Shown here piece after piece: positions 16,373-24,938 of a stretch of 64,000 nt of DNA (position 1 is the stretch's first letter; each line of letters opens with the position of its first letter). The translations under genes were made by a program, and so were the position numbers. The stretch spans positions 13,492 to 77,491 of the forward strand of contig DXZT01000038.1 of the NCBI GenBank assembly GCA_019419545.1. The letters are read 5' to 3'. The stretch is from Collinsella sp. (GTDB taxonomy: Bacteria; Actinomycetota; Coriobacteriia; Coriobacteriales; Coriobacteriaceae). Under the pieces are notes generated by a model. That model saw only the letters and a program-made list of their open reading frames with translations, ran no database searches and had not been told where the DNA came from.

Positions 16373-17916
16373 GTGGCCGGAATTGGTTTTGAGCTCAAAC
16401 GCCTATTTAGGCGCAAGGGTCTGTTTGCCACGATGCGCGCCTATGGCTACGCCGGCATTGTGTGCACGGGCCCCATGCTGCTTGGCGTGCTGCTCCAGGT
16501 GGGTATCTTGGTGCTGTGCGGTCTGTGGGGTGTGGGCCGCGCCAACCAGGATCTGCTGGTGTGCATGGTGACCTATACGCTGCTGGCATCGCTCACGCTC
16601 ACAAGCTTTTTCTCCATGCCGGTCACGCGCTTTTTGGCCGACATGCTCTTTGCCGAGCGCGAGGATGAGATCCTGCCTTCGTTTTGGGGATCTAATGCCA
16701 TCATGCTCGTTGCGGGCACGGTGCTCTACGGCGTCTTTTTGCTGTTCTCGGGGGCCACGCTGCTGCAGGGGCTGCTGTGCCTGTGGCTCTTCAACATCAT
16801 GATCGTCAACTGGAACGGCATGAGCTATCTCACGGCCATCAAAGATTATCGTGGCATTCTGTGCAGCTTTGCGGCCGCCATTGGCGTGGCGTGCCTGTGC
16901 GCCCTGGCGGCGCTGGCGTTGGGACTGCCGCCGGTCGAGGGCCTGTTGGCGTCAATCGCCCTAGGCTACGGCGTCATGCTTGCCTGGGATGTGGTACTGC
17001 TGTACCGGTATTTTTCACAGAGTGATCGGAGTCCCTGGCGTTTTTTGCGCTGGCTCGACCAATTTATGCCGCTTGCGCTTACGGGGCTGTTTACCAACTT
17101 GGGGCTTTTCGCACACCTGGTTATTATCTGGGCGGGCCCTATTGGTGTGCAGATCAAAGGTCTGTTTTACGGGGCTCCTTACCATGACGTGCCGGCACTC
17201 ATTGCGTTTTTGACCACACTCGTCACGACCGTCAACTTTGTGGTGTCGGTCGAGGTCAATTTCTATCCGCGCTACCGTGACTACTACAGCCTGTTCAACG
17301 ACGGCGGCGTGGTGGGCGATATTGTGGTGGCCGAGGAGGAGATGCTCTCCACGCTTAACAGCGAACTGCGCTTTTGCGCGCTCAAGCAGCTGTTTGTGAC
17401 CGCGGCGGTCATCTCGCTCGAGACTACAGTGCTCTCGGCCCTGCCGCTGGGTTTTAACAATCTTATGCACGGGTATTTTCGCACGTTATGCGTAGGCTAC
17501 GGCCTGTATGCGTGGGCAACACGATCCTGCTTATCTTGCTGTACTTTACCGACTACAAGGGAGCCGTTCTGGCCTCGGGCCTGTTTGCCGGTGTGGCAGG
17601 GCTGGCGACCGCCGTGTCGTTGCTTTTGCCGCAGCAGTTTTACGGCTTTGGCTTTTTGTTGGGTGCGGTGGTGTTTTTTATCGTGGCGCTGTTGCGGCTC
17701 GATACCTATACCGCCAACTTACCGTATCGTATCCTGAGTCAGCAGCCCATTGTGGCGACCGACAAAACGGGTCGTTTTACACAGCTGGGCCGCTTGCTCG
17801 ACCGTGCCGAGCAGCGCTATGAGGAGTGCCGCCGCAAGGGCGTGCCGCACGGCGCGTTTCAGCGCGCAGTAGTTCGCGTGTATCGCAACCATTGGGGAGG
17901 TTCTGATGATCGATAA
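16373..17916 (+). pseudogene. pelG: PelG membrane transporter, frameshifted
   Basis: PelG is the multi-spanning transporter/synthase partner of PelF. The reading from GTG 16373 shows MAGIGFELKRLFR (typical PelG start) and many hydrophobic segments. It holds until LCVGYGLYA near 17510, then runs into a non-homologous frame ending at 17737. The proper continuation, VGNTILLILLYFTDYKGA onward, lies in another frame and ends at 17916. Restoring one G where the sequence reads GCGTGGGC (17510-17517; expected GCGGTGGGC) joins both parts into about 514 residues. It is therefore a one-base deletion or a sequencing error. If real, the Pel machine lacks its last membrane segments. Downstream CotH overlaps the true stop. 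Confidence 0.85.
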
Positions 17917-19675
17917 GTTGATGTCTCGCCGCTGTCTGATCGAGGTGGCTGCCGGCGCGCTGCTGCTTTCGGGCTGCTCATCTCAGGACGAATCCTCGAC
18001 AAATAAGGTAAAAAAGCAGGATAAGATTAAAAAGGCCGAGGCCTCCGACCAGTCCAAGCATCTGCGCGATAAGGACGAGCTGTACGAGGTCTATGATGAC
18101 TCGGGCATTGTGACCATGTATCTGACGGTCTCTCGCGGCAACAGCTCCGAGAACACGGACCATAGCTGGGCCGAGATCAACACGTACTCGGTGTATGACT
18201 ATGCCGACATGGGCGTGACGCGCTATCAGGTTATGGGCCTGCTGCAGGCGGGCGACGAAGACGGCCCGGTGGCCGGCGAGGTTGGCTATGGCGAGGAAGC
18301 GCCCAATGCCACCGTGCAAGTGCGCGGCCAGACATCGAGCTCCTACACGCAAAAGAATTACAAGGTGGAGCTCAAAAAGGGCAAGGGTACCTGGCGCCAA
18401 CAGCGCGCGATTGCGCTCAACAAGCACATGGGCGAGGGTATGCGTTTTCGCAACAAGATGGCCTACGACCTTATCCGCGGGATTCCACAGATGATGGGCC
18501 TGCGTACGCAGTTTGTGCATCTGTGGGTGTGCGACCAGACCGAAAAGTCCAACGATACCTTTGAGGACTACGGCCTGTTTACGCAGGTGGAGCAGCTCAA
18601 CAAGACGGCGCTTAAGGCACATGGCCTGGATAAGAGCGGGCACCTGTATAAGGTGAACAGCTTTGATTTCCATCGCTACGAGGACACCATTAAACTTGCC
18701 GACGATCCCGACTACAACCAGGCAAGCTTTGAGGGCATGCTCGAGATTAAGGGTGATTCGGACCACACCAAGCTCATCGAGATGCTCGATGCGCTTAACG
18801 ACGAATCGCAAAAGATCGATGACGTGCTCGACACCTACTTTGATACCGAGAACCTGGTCTATTGGCTGGCGTTTCAGATTCTGACGGGCAACTGCGATAC
18901 TCAGAACCGTAACTGCTATCTGTACAGCCCGCTCAACTCCAATACGTGGTACATCCTCGATTGGGACAACGACGGTATGCTGCGTAAGCTGGAGCTTTCT
19001 CTTGCCGGGTTTTCGGACTATGCGAGCTGGGAGCGCGGCGTAAGCAACTACTGGGGCAACGTGCTATTCAATCGTGCGCTGCGCAGCAAATCGTTCCGCA
19101 GCGAGCTCGACCGCGCCGTCAAGGACCTGCGCTCGTATATGACCGAGGCACGCCTGACCAAGATGATTAGACATTATCGCGAGGTTACCGAATCGCTGGT
19201 CTTTGCTTCGCCCGATATCGACCATCTGCCTGTCACCAAGGATCAATACGAGCAGATCGCCGCGGCGATTCCCTCCGAGATCGAGGAGAACTACAAGAGC
19301 TTTCGCGAGAGCTATAAAAAGCCCATGCCGTTCTACATTGGCGTGCCGCAGATCGATAACGGCAAGCTGCGCATTAACTGGGATGCGTCCTACGACTTTA
19401 AGGCGCGTGACATTCGCTATACCGTGGAGCTGGCGCGCGACTATGCCATAAGCGACGTGCTTTTTAAGGCCGAGGACGTACTGCTTCCCGAGGTGACCTG
19501 CGATGCGCCCGATACCGGCCAGTATTTTGTGCGCGTGCGCGCTGCCAACTCCGACGGCTATACGCAAGATGCGTTTGACTACTATGTGACCGACGACGGC
19601 AAGCACTACGGCATGAAGTGTTTTTACGTGCAAGACGGCGGTAAGGTCGTGGAGGACACGTATGAGGAGGGTTAG
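17906..19675 (+). CDS. CotH-kinase family lipoprotein
   Basis: A 589-residue protein with a short signal and a lipobox ending LLLSGCSS, so a membrane-anchored lipoprotein on the outer face. The CotH core is visible: VQVRGQTSSSYTQKNYKVEL, then the ALNKHMGEGMRFRNKMAYDL stretch, DYGLFTQVEQLN, and WYILDWDNDG with the catalytic-type Asp residues. A C-terminal beta domain (about 470-580) looks fibronectin-like. CotH kinases phosphorylate surface proteins; here the target is unknown. It overlaps the end of pelG and has GGGGAGG upstream, so it belongs to the pel transcript. CotH, VTC and DUF4956 genes commonly travel together, which supports a shared envelope role. Confidence 0.85.
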   Translation: MIDKLMSRRCLIEVAAGALLLSGCSSQDESSTNKVKKQDKIKKAEASDQSKHLRDKDELYEVYDDSGIVTMYLTVSRGNSSENTDHSWAEINTYSVYDYADMGVTRYQVMGLLQAGDEDGPVAGEVGYGEEAPNATVQVRGQTSSSYTQKNYKVELKKGKGTWRQQRAIALNKHMGEGMRFRNKMAYDLIRGIPQMMGLRTQFVHLWVCDQTEKSNDTFEDYGLFTQVEQLNKTALKAHGLDKSGHLYKVNSFDFHRYEDTIKLADDPDYNQASFEGMLEIKGDSDHTKLIEMLDALNDESQKIDDVLDTYFDTENLVYWLAFQILTGNCDTQNRNCYLYSPLNSNTWYILDWDNDGMLRKLELSLAGFSDYASWERGVSNYWGNVLFNRALRSKSFRSELDRAVKDLRSYMTEARLTKMIRHYREVTESLVFASPDIDHLPVTKDQYEQIAAAIPSEIEENYKSFRESYKKPMPFYIGVPQIDNGKLRINWDASYDFKARDIRYTVELARDYAISDVLFKAEDVLLPEVTCDAPDTGQYFVRVRAANSDGYTQDAFDYYVTDDGKHYGMKCFYVQDGGKVVEDTYEEG

Positions 19676-20453
19676 CGCGCTGCTTGAGCGCTTGGCGACT
19701 CCGCCTGTGTGTGCAACGCAGGAGCGTTACCGCCACGAGCTCAAATATCTCATTAACGAGGGCGAGCACGCTGCGCTTGCCTGCCGCATGGCGCCGGTGT
19801 TTAAGCTGGACAAGCATGCGCGGGCGGGTGGTTACACCATTCGCAGCCTGTACTTTGACGACTACTGCAACTCGGCCTACGAGGAAAAAGACGCCGGTAT
19901 TCTCATGCGCAAAAAGTATCGCGCGCGCATCTATAACGGCAGCGACAAGGTGATTAAGCTCGAGCGCAAAAAGAAGTACGGCAGCTGGATCTACAAGGAG
20001 GACGCGCCACTTACGCGCGGCGAGTTTGAGCAGATTCTGGCCGGAGACTACGTCTTTTTGCTGAGAAGCCCCTATCCGCTCTGCCGCGAGTTCTACATCG
20101 AGTGCATCTGCAACATGATGCGCCCGCGGACCATCGTGGACTACGAGCGCGAGCCGTGGGTGATGGATGAGGGCACCGTGCGCATTACGTTTGACATGAA
20201 CGTGCGTGCCGCGGTGGGAAGCTTCGATATCTTTGACGCGACCTTGCCCGCGCTGCCGGTCCTGGAGCCCGGCAAGCTGGTGATGGAGGTCAAGTTTACC
20301 GAGTTTTGCCCGCAGCTGGTGCGCGATATGGTGCCGCCGGGCGCTGCCGAGCTCACGGCGGTCTCCAAGTACTGCCTGTGTTATGACAAGACCGCCTACC
20401 TGCGCGGTTTTAACTACTGGGAATCGGATTTTGGGAACCGAGGGGATATTTAG
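19662..20453 (+). CDS. VTC-domain (polyphosphate polymerase-like) protein
   Basis: A 263-residue soluble protein made of one VTC tunnel domain. Signature segments are RYRHELKYLIN near the start, IRSLYFDDYCNSAYEEKDAG, KYRARIYNGSDKVIKLERKK, a VDYERE strand and VRITFDMNV. The alternating Arg/Lys/Glu pattern lines the catalytic tunnel in this superfamily. In yeast Vtc4 the fold makes polyphosphate; the bacterial proteins next to CotH and DUF4956 have no settled substrate. The gene starts inside the last codons of the CotH gene with GGAGG upstream, and DUF4956 follows after three bases. Cytoplasmic, probably acting with the DUF4956 membrane protein. Confidence 0.85.
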   Translation: MRRVSALLERLATPPVCATQERYRHELKYLINEGEHAALACRMAPVFKLDKHARAGGYTIRSLYFDDYCNSAYEEKDAGILMRKKYRARIYNGSDKVIKLERKKKYGSWIYKEDAPLTRGEFEQILAGDYVFLLRSPYPLCREFYIECICNMMRPRTIVDYEREPWVMDEGTVRITFDMNVRAAVGSFDIFDATLPALPVLEPGKLVMEVKFTEFCPQLVRDMVPPGAAELTAVSKYCLCYDKTAYLRGFNYWESDFGNRGDI

Positions 20454-20456
20454 ACC

Positions 20457-21122
20457 ATGAGCACCAGGGACTTTTTTAAGAACTCCGTCTTGGAGGCGTT
20501 TGGCCAGGTCGACCCTGCCAAGATCGGTCTGTCGCTGCTCGTGGCGCTCGCCATGGGCATCCTGATCTATTACGTGTACAAGCGCTTTTTTACCGGCGTG
20601 GTGTATTCGCGTAGCTTTGCCGTGACGCTCGTGGGCATGTGCGTGCTTACCTGCATGGTCACGCTCGCGATCTCGACGAACGTGGTCATCTCGCTCGGTA
20701 TGGTCGGTGCTCTGTCCATCGTTCGTTACCGTACGGCGGTCAAGGACCCGCTCGACCTGCTGTATCTGTTTTGGGCCATTACCACGGGCATTACGGCGGG
20801 TGCCGGCATGTATGCGCTCGTGGGGCTCACAGCAGTGGTGATCGTGGCGATGATCGCCGGCTCTGCGAGCCACCAGGACAAGGCGCGCGTGTACATGATG
20901 GTCATCCACTACACGGGTCAGACCACCGGCGACGATATCGTGCGCGCGTTTGGGCGCACCAAGTTCACCGTTAAATCCAAGACCATGCGCGGTGACAGGG
21001 TGGAGATGGCCGTCGAGGTGTTCTCGGACGGCGTGGATATGCCCTATGCCGACGCCATCCGCGCGCTCGATGGTGTGGAAGATCTAACGCTCATCCAGTA
21101 CAACGGCGAATATCACGGGTGA
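20457..21122 (+). CDS. DUF4956 membrane protein
   Basis: A 221-residue protein with three to four hydrophobic segments in the first 130 residues and a soluble C-terminal domain. The family hallmark is the loop VGALSIVRYRTAVKDPLDLL followed by YLFWAITTGITAGAGMY. DUF4956 genes regularly sit next to VTC-domain and CotH genes; the biochemical role is unknown. It is the last gene of the pel transcript, three bases after the VTC gene, and is followed at 21129-21152 by a hairpin that may end transcription. Confidence 0.85.
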   Translation: MSTRDFFKNSVLEAFGQVDPAKIGLSLLVALAMGILIYYVYKRFFTGVVYSRSFAVTLVGMCVLTCMVTLAISTNVVISLGMVGALSIVRYRTAVKDPLDLLYLFWAITTGITAGAGMYALVGLTAVVIVAMIAGSASHQDKARVYMMVIHYTGQTTGDDIVRAFGRTKFTVKSKTMRGDRVEMAVEVFSDGVDMPYADAIRALDGVEDLTLIQYNGEYHG

Positions 21123-21128
21123 TTTTGT

Positions 21129-21152
21129 TCCGGCGTTCTAACGAACGCCGGA
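21129..21152 (+). terminator. Hairpin ending the pel transcript
   Basis: TCCGGCGTTC pairs exactly with GAACGCCGGA across a four-base loop, seven bases after the DUF4956 stop. There is no T-run, so it may act as a weak terminator or mainly protect the 3' end. Confidence 0.5.
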
Positions 21153-21234
21153 CCGCTCGACGCTGCTTGCGCTGACGTTTTCTCGACCTGGGTGGGCTGG
21201 TCTTGGTTTGGTTTTATGTAAGGGATGGTGCTGC

Positions 21235-22227
21235 GTGGACGTGCAACAGCTAGAAGAGTCCTGGGCTGCAAGGGCCGGCGCGCGTGAGGCGCGTCTTGTT
21301 GCGGCCTCGCACGTGCCGGCGGCGCTGTCGCTGCTGGGGATTGTGCGTCCCAGCGATCGCCTGGTCGTGTTTGCCGATGACTTTGCCGATGCGTTTGCGC
21401 GCGGCTTTGATGCCTGCGATGTTGTGCTCGTGGGGGAGCCGTCGGTTGCGGCGTTTGCCGCCGCGTCCGAGGGTTTTGCCACCGCGTTTGATGCCGAGGT
21501 GCCGCACCTGTGGTGGTTTGTGAATTCAATCGGCGGCTTTGGCCTGCGTGTTCCCGATTTGCGCGCGCTGGGTCGGGCGGCGCGTGAGGCTCATGCGCTG
21601 CTGGTTGTGGACAACACCGTGGCGTCGGCTTTTGGCTGCGATTCGCTGCGGCTGGGTGCCGCGCTGTCGCTCGAGGCACTCGACCGTGTGTGTGCCGGCG
21701 AAGCTCCGCGCAAGCTCGTCGCCGTCTCGGTGGCGCGCTCGCAGCTCAAGCGCCATCGTGTGGATGCAGCTGCCGAGTGCACGCATGCCCTGCTTGAGGG
21801 CTGCGGCTTGGCCAAGCTTGATTTGACTGCTGACGAGGCCGACGTGCTGGAGCGCGGGCTGGACTCGCTCGATGCTCGCATGCAGGCTCACTTCGACCGC
21901 GCACGTGCACTGGCCGAGTATCTGGCTGCCAACGAGATGGTGCGCAACGTGCGCTATCCAGGGCTGGGTTCGCATCCCGATCATGCGGTTGCAACGGGAA
22001 TCCTCGAGCACGGCTTTGGCCCGGCAGTTGAGTTTGACCTTATCGAGCGAAGTGCGGGTGAGCTGTTCGACACATTGCCGGGGGAGTTCCGCACGTCGCC
22101 CGCCGGCGGCGCAACGACACGCCTTTCGGCCCCACGCGGCAAGCAGGGGGGAACCATCCGCCTCTTCGCCGGCACCGACGACCCCCTAACCGTAGCCGGC
22201 GCCCTAGACAACGCCCTCCGCAACTAG
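21235..22227 (+). CDS. Cys/Met-metabolism PLP enzyme-like protein (short, divergent)
   Basis: A 330-residue protein of the cystathionine gamma-synthase/lyase type. Recognisable parts are the VNSIGGFGLRVPDL region, HALLVVDNTVAS (the Asp contacting the PLP ring), VRNVRYPGLGSHPDHAVAT and the late IRLFAGTDDP, equivalent to 'RLSVGIED'. The lysine region reads SVARSQLKRHRVD in place of the usual STKY..GHSD, so Lys may be kept while the surrounding signature is lost. It is also about 50-60 residues short of the family, with a thin N-terminus. GTG 21235 has an AAGGGA site. It may be a specialised or degenerating relative, and substrate cannot be assigned. Confidence 0.65.
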   Translation: MDVQQLEESWAARAGAREARLVAASHVPAALSLLGIVRPSDRLVVFADDFADAFARGFDACDVVLVGEPSVAAFAAASEGFATAFDAEVPHLWWFVNSIGGFGLRVPDLRALGRAAREAHALLVVDNTVASAFGCDSLRLGAALSLEALDRVCAGEAPRKLVAVSVARSQLKRHRVDAAAECTHALLEGCGLAKLDLTADEADVLERGLDSLDARMQAHFDRARALAEYLAANEMVRNVRYPGLGSHPDHAVATGILEHGFGPAVEFDLIERSAGELFDTLPGEFRTSPAGGATTRLSAPRGKQGGTIRLFAGTDDPLTVAGALDNALRN

Positions 22228-22317
22228 CTATTTTGTGGCTTGTCTCGGGGTAGTCTTTTTGGGACGGGCTTTTTAGCTACTTTGGGACTGGGCCGTGGGG
22301 GACTGTGCCACGAAAGT

Positions 22318-22455
22318 GGCCTATCTACTACGTTTAACCCTTAGGGGGCGACCTTACCTGCCTTTTTTGAAAACTGGCAAGCTGTCTACCAGCGGTTTTG
22401 TTTTCAAGAAATCTGGGGTGGTCGAGGGTGTTCAACTAAACGTAGTAGATAGGCC
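22318..22455. repeat. Intergenic element with 19-bp terminal inverted repeats (A)
   Basis: GGCCTATCTACTACGTTTA (22318-22336) recurs as its exact reverse complement at 22437-22455, enclosing 100 bases. Inside, TGAAAAC and GTTTTCA can extend the fold, giving one long imperfect hairpin. It fills most of the 22228-22515 gap, where no gene is visible. It lies between the convergent PLP-enzyme and ModE-like genes, which suits a bidirectional terminator, a MITE or a structured RNA. Confidence 0.7.
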
Positions 22456-22515
22456 CATTTTATGGCGCGCGTCTTAATTAGTTCGTGCGGCGGATCAATA
22501 ATCAGACCAAATAGA

Positions 22516-22863
22516 CTACTTTGCGTTGATGCTGGCTATGAGGGCGTCGGCTTTGGTGGCGATGACGTTGTTGATGTCGGCCTGCAGCTCCTCGTAGACC
22601 GCTATGGCTCGCTCGCCGGCCGGCGTGAGCGATGATCCGCGGGCGCCGTCGCGCTCGATGAGTTTGCATCCCAGCTGACCTTCGGCCTCGTTCACGATGC
22701 GCCAGGCCTTGGAATACGCCATGCCCATGCTTTTGGCGGCGCGGTTGAGCGAGTGCTCGCGGGCAATACCCTGCAGCAGCAAGACGCAGCCGTGGCCGAA
22801 CACGCCCGGCAGATCCTTGTCGCACGCTTGAATGACCAACTTTGCCGTTGTCTTGTACTCCAT
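22516..22863 (-). CDS. ModE-like winged-helix regulator
   Basis: A 115-residue protein equal to the N-terminal domain of ModE/LysR-type regulators. The helix-turn-helix reads REHSLNRAAKSMGMAYSKAW, then the recognition part RIVNEAEGQLGCKLIERDG and the wing GSSLTPAGERAI. The C-terminal molybdate-binding domain is absent, as in many short ModE-like proteins tied to molybdoenzymes or transporters. No molybdenum gene is visible here, so the target is unknown. ATG at 22863 is preferred: GGGGAGA lies ten bases upstream, whereas GTG 22872 is only four bases from it. It is transcribed toward the large inverted repeat at 22318-22455. Confidence 0.8.
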   Translation of the reverse strand: MEYKTTAKLVIQACDKDLPGVFGHGCVLLLQGIAREHSLNRAAKSMGMAYSKAWRIVNEAEGQLGCKLIERDGARGSSLTPAGERAIAVYEELQADINNVIATKADALIASINAK

Positions 22864-23056
22864 GTGCTCCACGTCTCCCCGCTAAAGTGTTTGCTGGGCA
22901 AACGCAAAGCCTGCGTCAAACCCTCGTGTGCTCTTCTTAAATCATGCATTGTAGCAGTCAAAGTGCGTTAAGATGCTTCCCCAGTATTGGGCGCCCAAGG
23001 TTGGGCTGGGTCCTACGAGGCCTGCAGCCGACCGGTCGCATGGAAAAAGGAGAAAC

Positions 23057-24568
23057 ATGGCTACGTTCTTTCCCGGTGAGTCCCACACGTTTTCGGAGTA
23101 TCTGCTGGTCCCTGGTTACTCGTCCTCGCAGTGCATCCCCAACAACGTCTCTCTTAAGACGCCGCTAACCCGCTTTAAGCGCGGTGAGAAGCCGGCAATC
23201 ACCCTGAACATCCCCATGGTTTCCGCCATCATGCAGTCCGTCTCGGGCGTCGACATGGGTGTCGCGCTCGCTACCGAGGGTGGCCTGTCCTTCATCTACG
23301 GTTCCCAGAGCGCCGAGTCCGAGGCCGCTATGGTCAAGGCCGTCAAGGATCACAAGGCCGGCTTCGTTCAGTCCGATTCCACGCTGACCCCCGACATGAC
23401 CATGGAGCAGGTCATCGAGCTCAAGGAGAAGACCGGTCACTCCACCATGCCGGTCACCGACGACGGCACTCCCAAGGGTAAGCTCCTGGGCATCGTCACC
23501 AGCCGTGACTATCGTCCCAGCCGCGATGACCACCAGAAGAAGGTCTCCGAGTTCATGACCCCGCGTGAGCAGCTCATCGTGGGCGATAAGAACATCAGCC
23601 TCAAGGTTGCCAACGACGTCATCTGGGATAACAAGCTCAACGCCCTGCCGATCGTCGACGACAACGATCACCTCATGGGCATCGTTTTCCGCAAGGACTA
23701 CGACAGCCACAAGACCAACCCCAACGAGCTGCTCGATAACGACAAGCGCTATATGGTCGGCGCCGGTATCAACACCCGCGACTATGCCGAGCGCGTGCCG
23801 CTGCTCATCGAGGCCGGTGCCGATGTCCTGTGCATCGACTCCTCCGAGGGCTTTAGCGAGTGGCAGAAGCGCACCATCGAGTGGATCCGCGCCAACTACG
23901 GCGAGGACGTCAAGGTCGGTGCCGGTAACGTCGTCGACGCCGAGGGCTTCCGCTTCTTGGCCGACTGCGGTGCCGACTTCATCAAGGTCGGTATCGGCGG
24001 CGGTTCCATCTGCATTACCCGCGAGACCAAGGGCATTGGCCGTGGCCAGGCCACCGCGCTGATCGACGTCTGCCGCGCTCGCGACGAGTACTACGAGGAG
24101 ACCGGCGTCTACGTGCCCGTGTGCTCCGACGGCGGCATCGTCTACGACTACCACATGACGCTCGCCCTTGCAATGGGTGCCGACTTTATGATGCTGGGTC
24201 GCTACTTCGCCCGCTTTGACGAGAGCCCGACCGAGCGCGTCAATGTGAACGGTCAGTACATGAAGGAGTACTGGGGCGAGGGTTCTGCGCGTGCCCGCAA
24301 CTGGCAGCGCTACGACCTGGGCGGCGCCGCGAAGCTCAGCTTCGTCGAGGGCGTCGATTCCTACGTTCCCTACGCCGGCTCCCTCAAGGACGGCGTGGGC
24401 GGCACGCTCTACAAGGTCAAGTCCACGATGTGCAACTGCGGCGCCCTCTCGATCCCCGAGCTCCAGGAAAAGGCGCGCCTAACGCTGGTCAGCTCCACTT
24501 CCATCGTCGAAGGCGGAGCCCACGACGTTGTCGTCAAAGACTCCCAGCAGTCTGTGTCTTATCGATAA
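23057..24568 (+). CDS. guaB: Inosine-5'-monophosphate dehydrogenase
   Basis: Oxidises IMP to XMP with NAD, the committed step to GMP. 503 residues, normal size. The barrel begins with VSAIMQSVSG and continues after two CBS domains (about residues 110-225; VTSRDYRPSR and VFRKDYDSH mark their ends). The catalytic loop reads GGGSICITRETKGIGRGQ, with the active-site Cys after SI. Later YFARFDESPTE and the flap region SARARNWQRYD are family-typical. ATG 23057 is set by AAGGAG six bases upstream; longer readings start in the leader. It is transcribed alone, followed by several hairpins. Confidence 0.93.
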   Translation: MATFFPGESHTFSEYLLVPGYSSSQCIPNNVSLKTPLTRFKRGEKPAITLNIPMVSAIMQSVSGVDMGVALATEGGLSFIYGSQSAESEAAMVKAVKDHKAGFVQSDSTLTPDMTMEQVIELKEKTGHSTMPVTDDGTPKGKLLGIVTSRDYRPSRDDHQKKVSEFMTPREQLIVGDKNISLKVANDVIWDNKLNALPIVDDNDHLMGIVFRKDYDSHKTNPNELLDNDKRYMVGAGINTRDYAERVPLLIEAGADVLCIDSSEGFSEWQKRTIEWIRANYGEDVKVGAGNVVDAEGFRFLADCGADFIKVGIGGGSICITRETKGIGRGQATALIDVCRARDEYYEETGVYVPVCSDGGIVYDYHMTLALAMGADFMMLGRYFARFDESPTERVNVNGQYMKEYWGEGSARARNWQRYDLGGAAKLSFVEGVDSYVPYAGSLKDGVGGTLYKVKSTMCNCGALSIPELQEKARLTLVSSTSIVEGGAHDVVVKDSQQSVSYR

Positions 24569-24584
24569 GCGGCTTTCCCAGGCA

Positions 24585-24656
24585 CCGCATCTTGCCGTTC
24601 AAACCGTCGCTTGCGTACCTAAGTACGCGGCGCTCCTCTTTCACGGCAACCTGCGG
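24585..24656. repeat. Structured intergenic repeat-like element (D)
   Basis: CCGCA-TC-TTGCCGT (24585-24598) pairs with ACGGCAA-CC-TGCGG (24643-24656) around a small internal loop, and GCGTAC/GTACGC (24613-24618/24623-24628) forms the tip. It follows the guaB stop by 16 bases. I associate very similar intergenic sequence with Collinsella genomes, but that is memory, not a search. It may be a REP-like element used at gene ends. Confidence 0.55.
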
Positions 24657-24665
24657 CATCTGGAA

Positions 24666-24689
24666 AACCCGTTCCTTCTAGAACGGGTT
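24666..24689 (+). terminator. Hairpin downstream of guaB
   Basis: AACCCGTTC (24666-24674) pairs exactly with GAACGGGTT (24681-24689) across six bases. It has no T-run but is close behind guaB, and a second hairpin follows at 24729. Confidence 0.45.
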
Positions 24690-24728
24690 GCACATAAAGG
24701 TTGAGTTTCAACCACGTTATTTAGATAA

Positions 24729-24761
24729 AGCGAGATGCCTGCAAGTCGCAGGCATCTCGCT
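24729..24761 (+). terminator. Intrinsic terminator before leuS region
   Basis: AGCGAGATGCCTGC (24729-24742) pairs with its exact complement (24748-24761) across a five-base loop, followed by the T-rich TGTTGTATTTG. This is the best terminator candidate for guaB. Confidence 0.65.
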
Positions 24762-24794
24762 TGTTGTATTTGCTATCATCAGTCAAGTTAACCT

Positions 24795-24916
24795 TAGGGT
24801 CGGTCGGCTTAGCTTTGTTTGCTACAAGTTCCGCACGCAAAGAAGAGCACTTAATGTGCTCTTCGTCTTGCGCAGGACTGTCCGCAGTAGCGAATAAAGC
24901 TAAGCCGACCGACCCC
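24795..24916. repeat. Large inverted-repeat element upstream of leuS (B)
   Basis: GGGTCGGTCGGCTTAGCTTT (from 24797) recurs as its complement at 24896-24915. Inside, TTTGCTAC pairs with GTAGCGAA, and an inner stem built on AAGAGCAC/GTGCTCTT continues the fold, so nearly 120 bases collapse into one stem-loop. It ends about 20 bases before the leuS ribosome site. No T-box specifier or the conserved TGGNACCGCG is present, so a T-box is not supported. It may be a structured leader or a mobile hairpin element. Confidence 0.65.
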
Positions 24917-24938
24917 AGCTAAGATTAAAGGAGCTGAT

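Noticed and set aside
16373..17737. Two separate membrane proteins instead of one pelG
   Set aside because: The two frames join into one PelG-like protein after restoring one base, and the second part lacks its own ribosome site.
24795..24938. T-box riboswitch for leuS
   Set aside because: The stem-loop is large, but there is no specifier loop or TGGNACCGCG antiterminator sequence and no terminator alternative.
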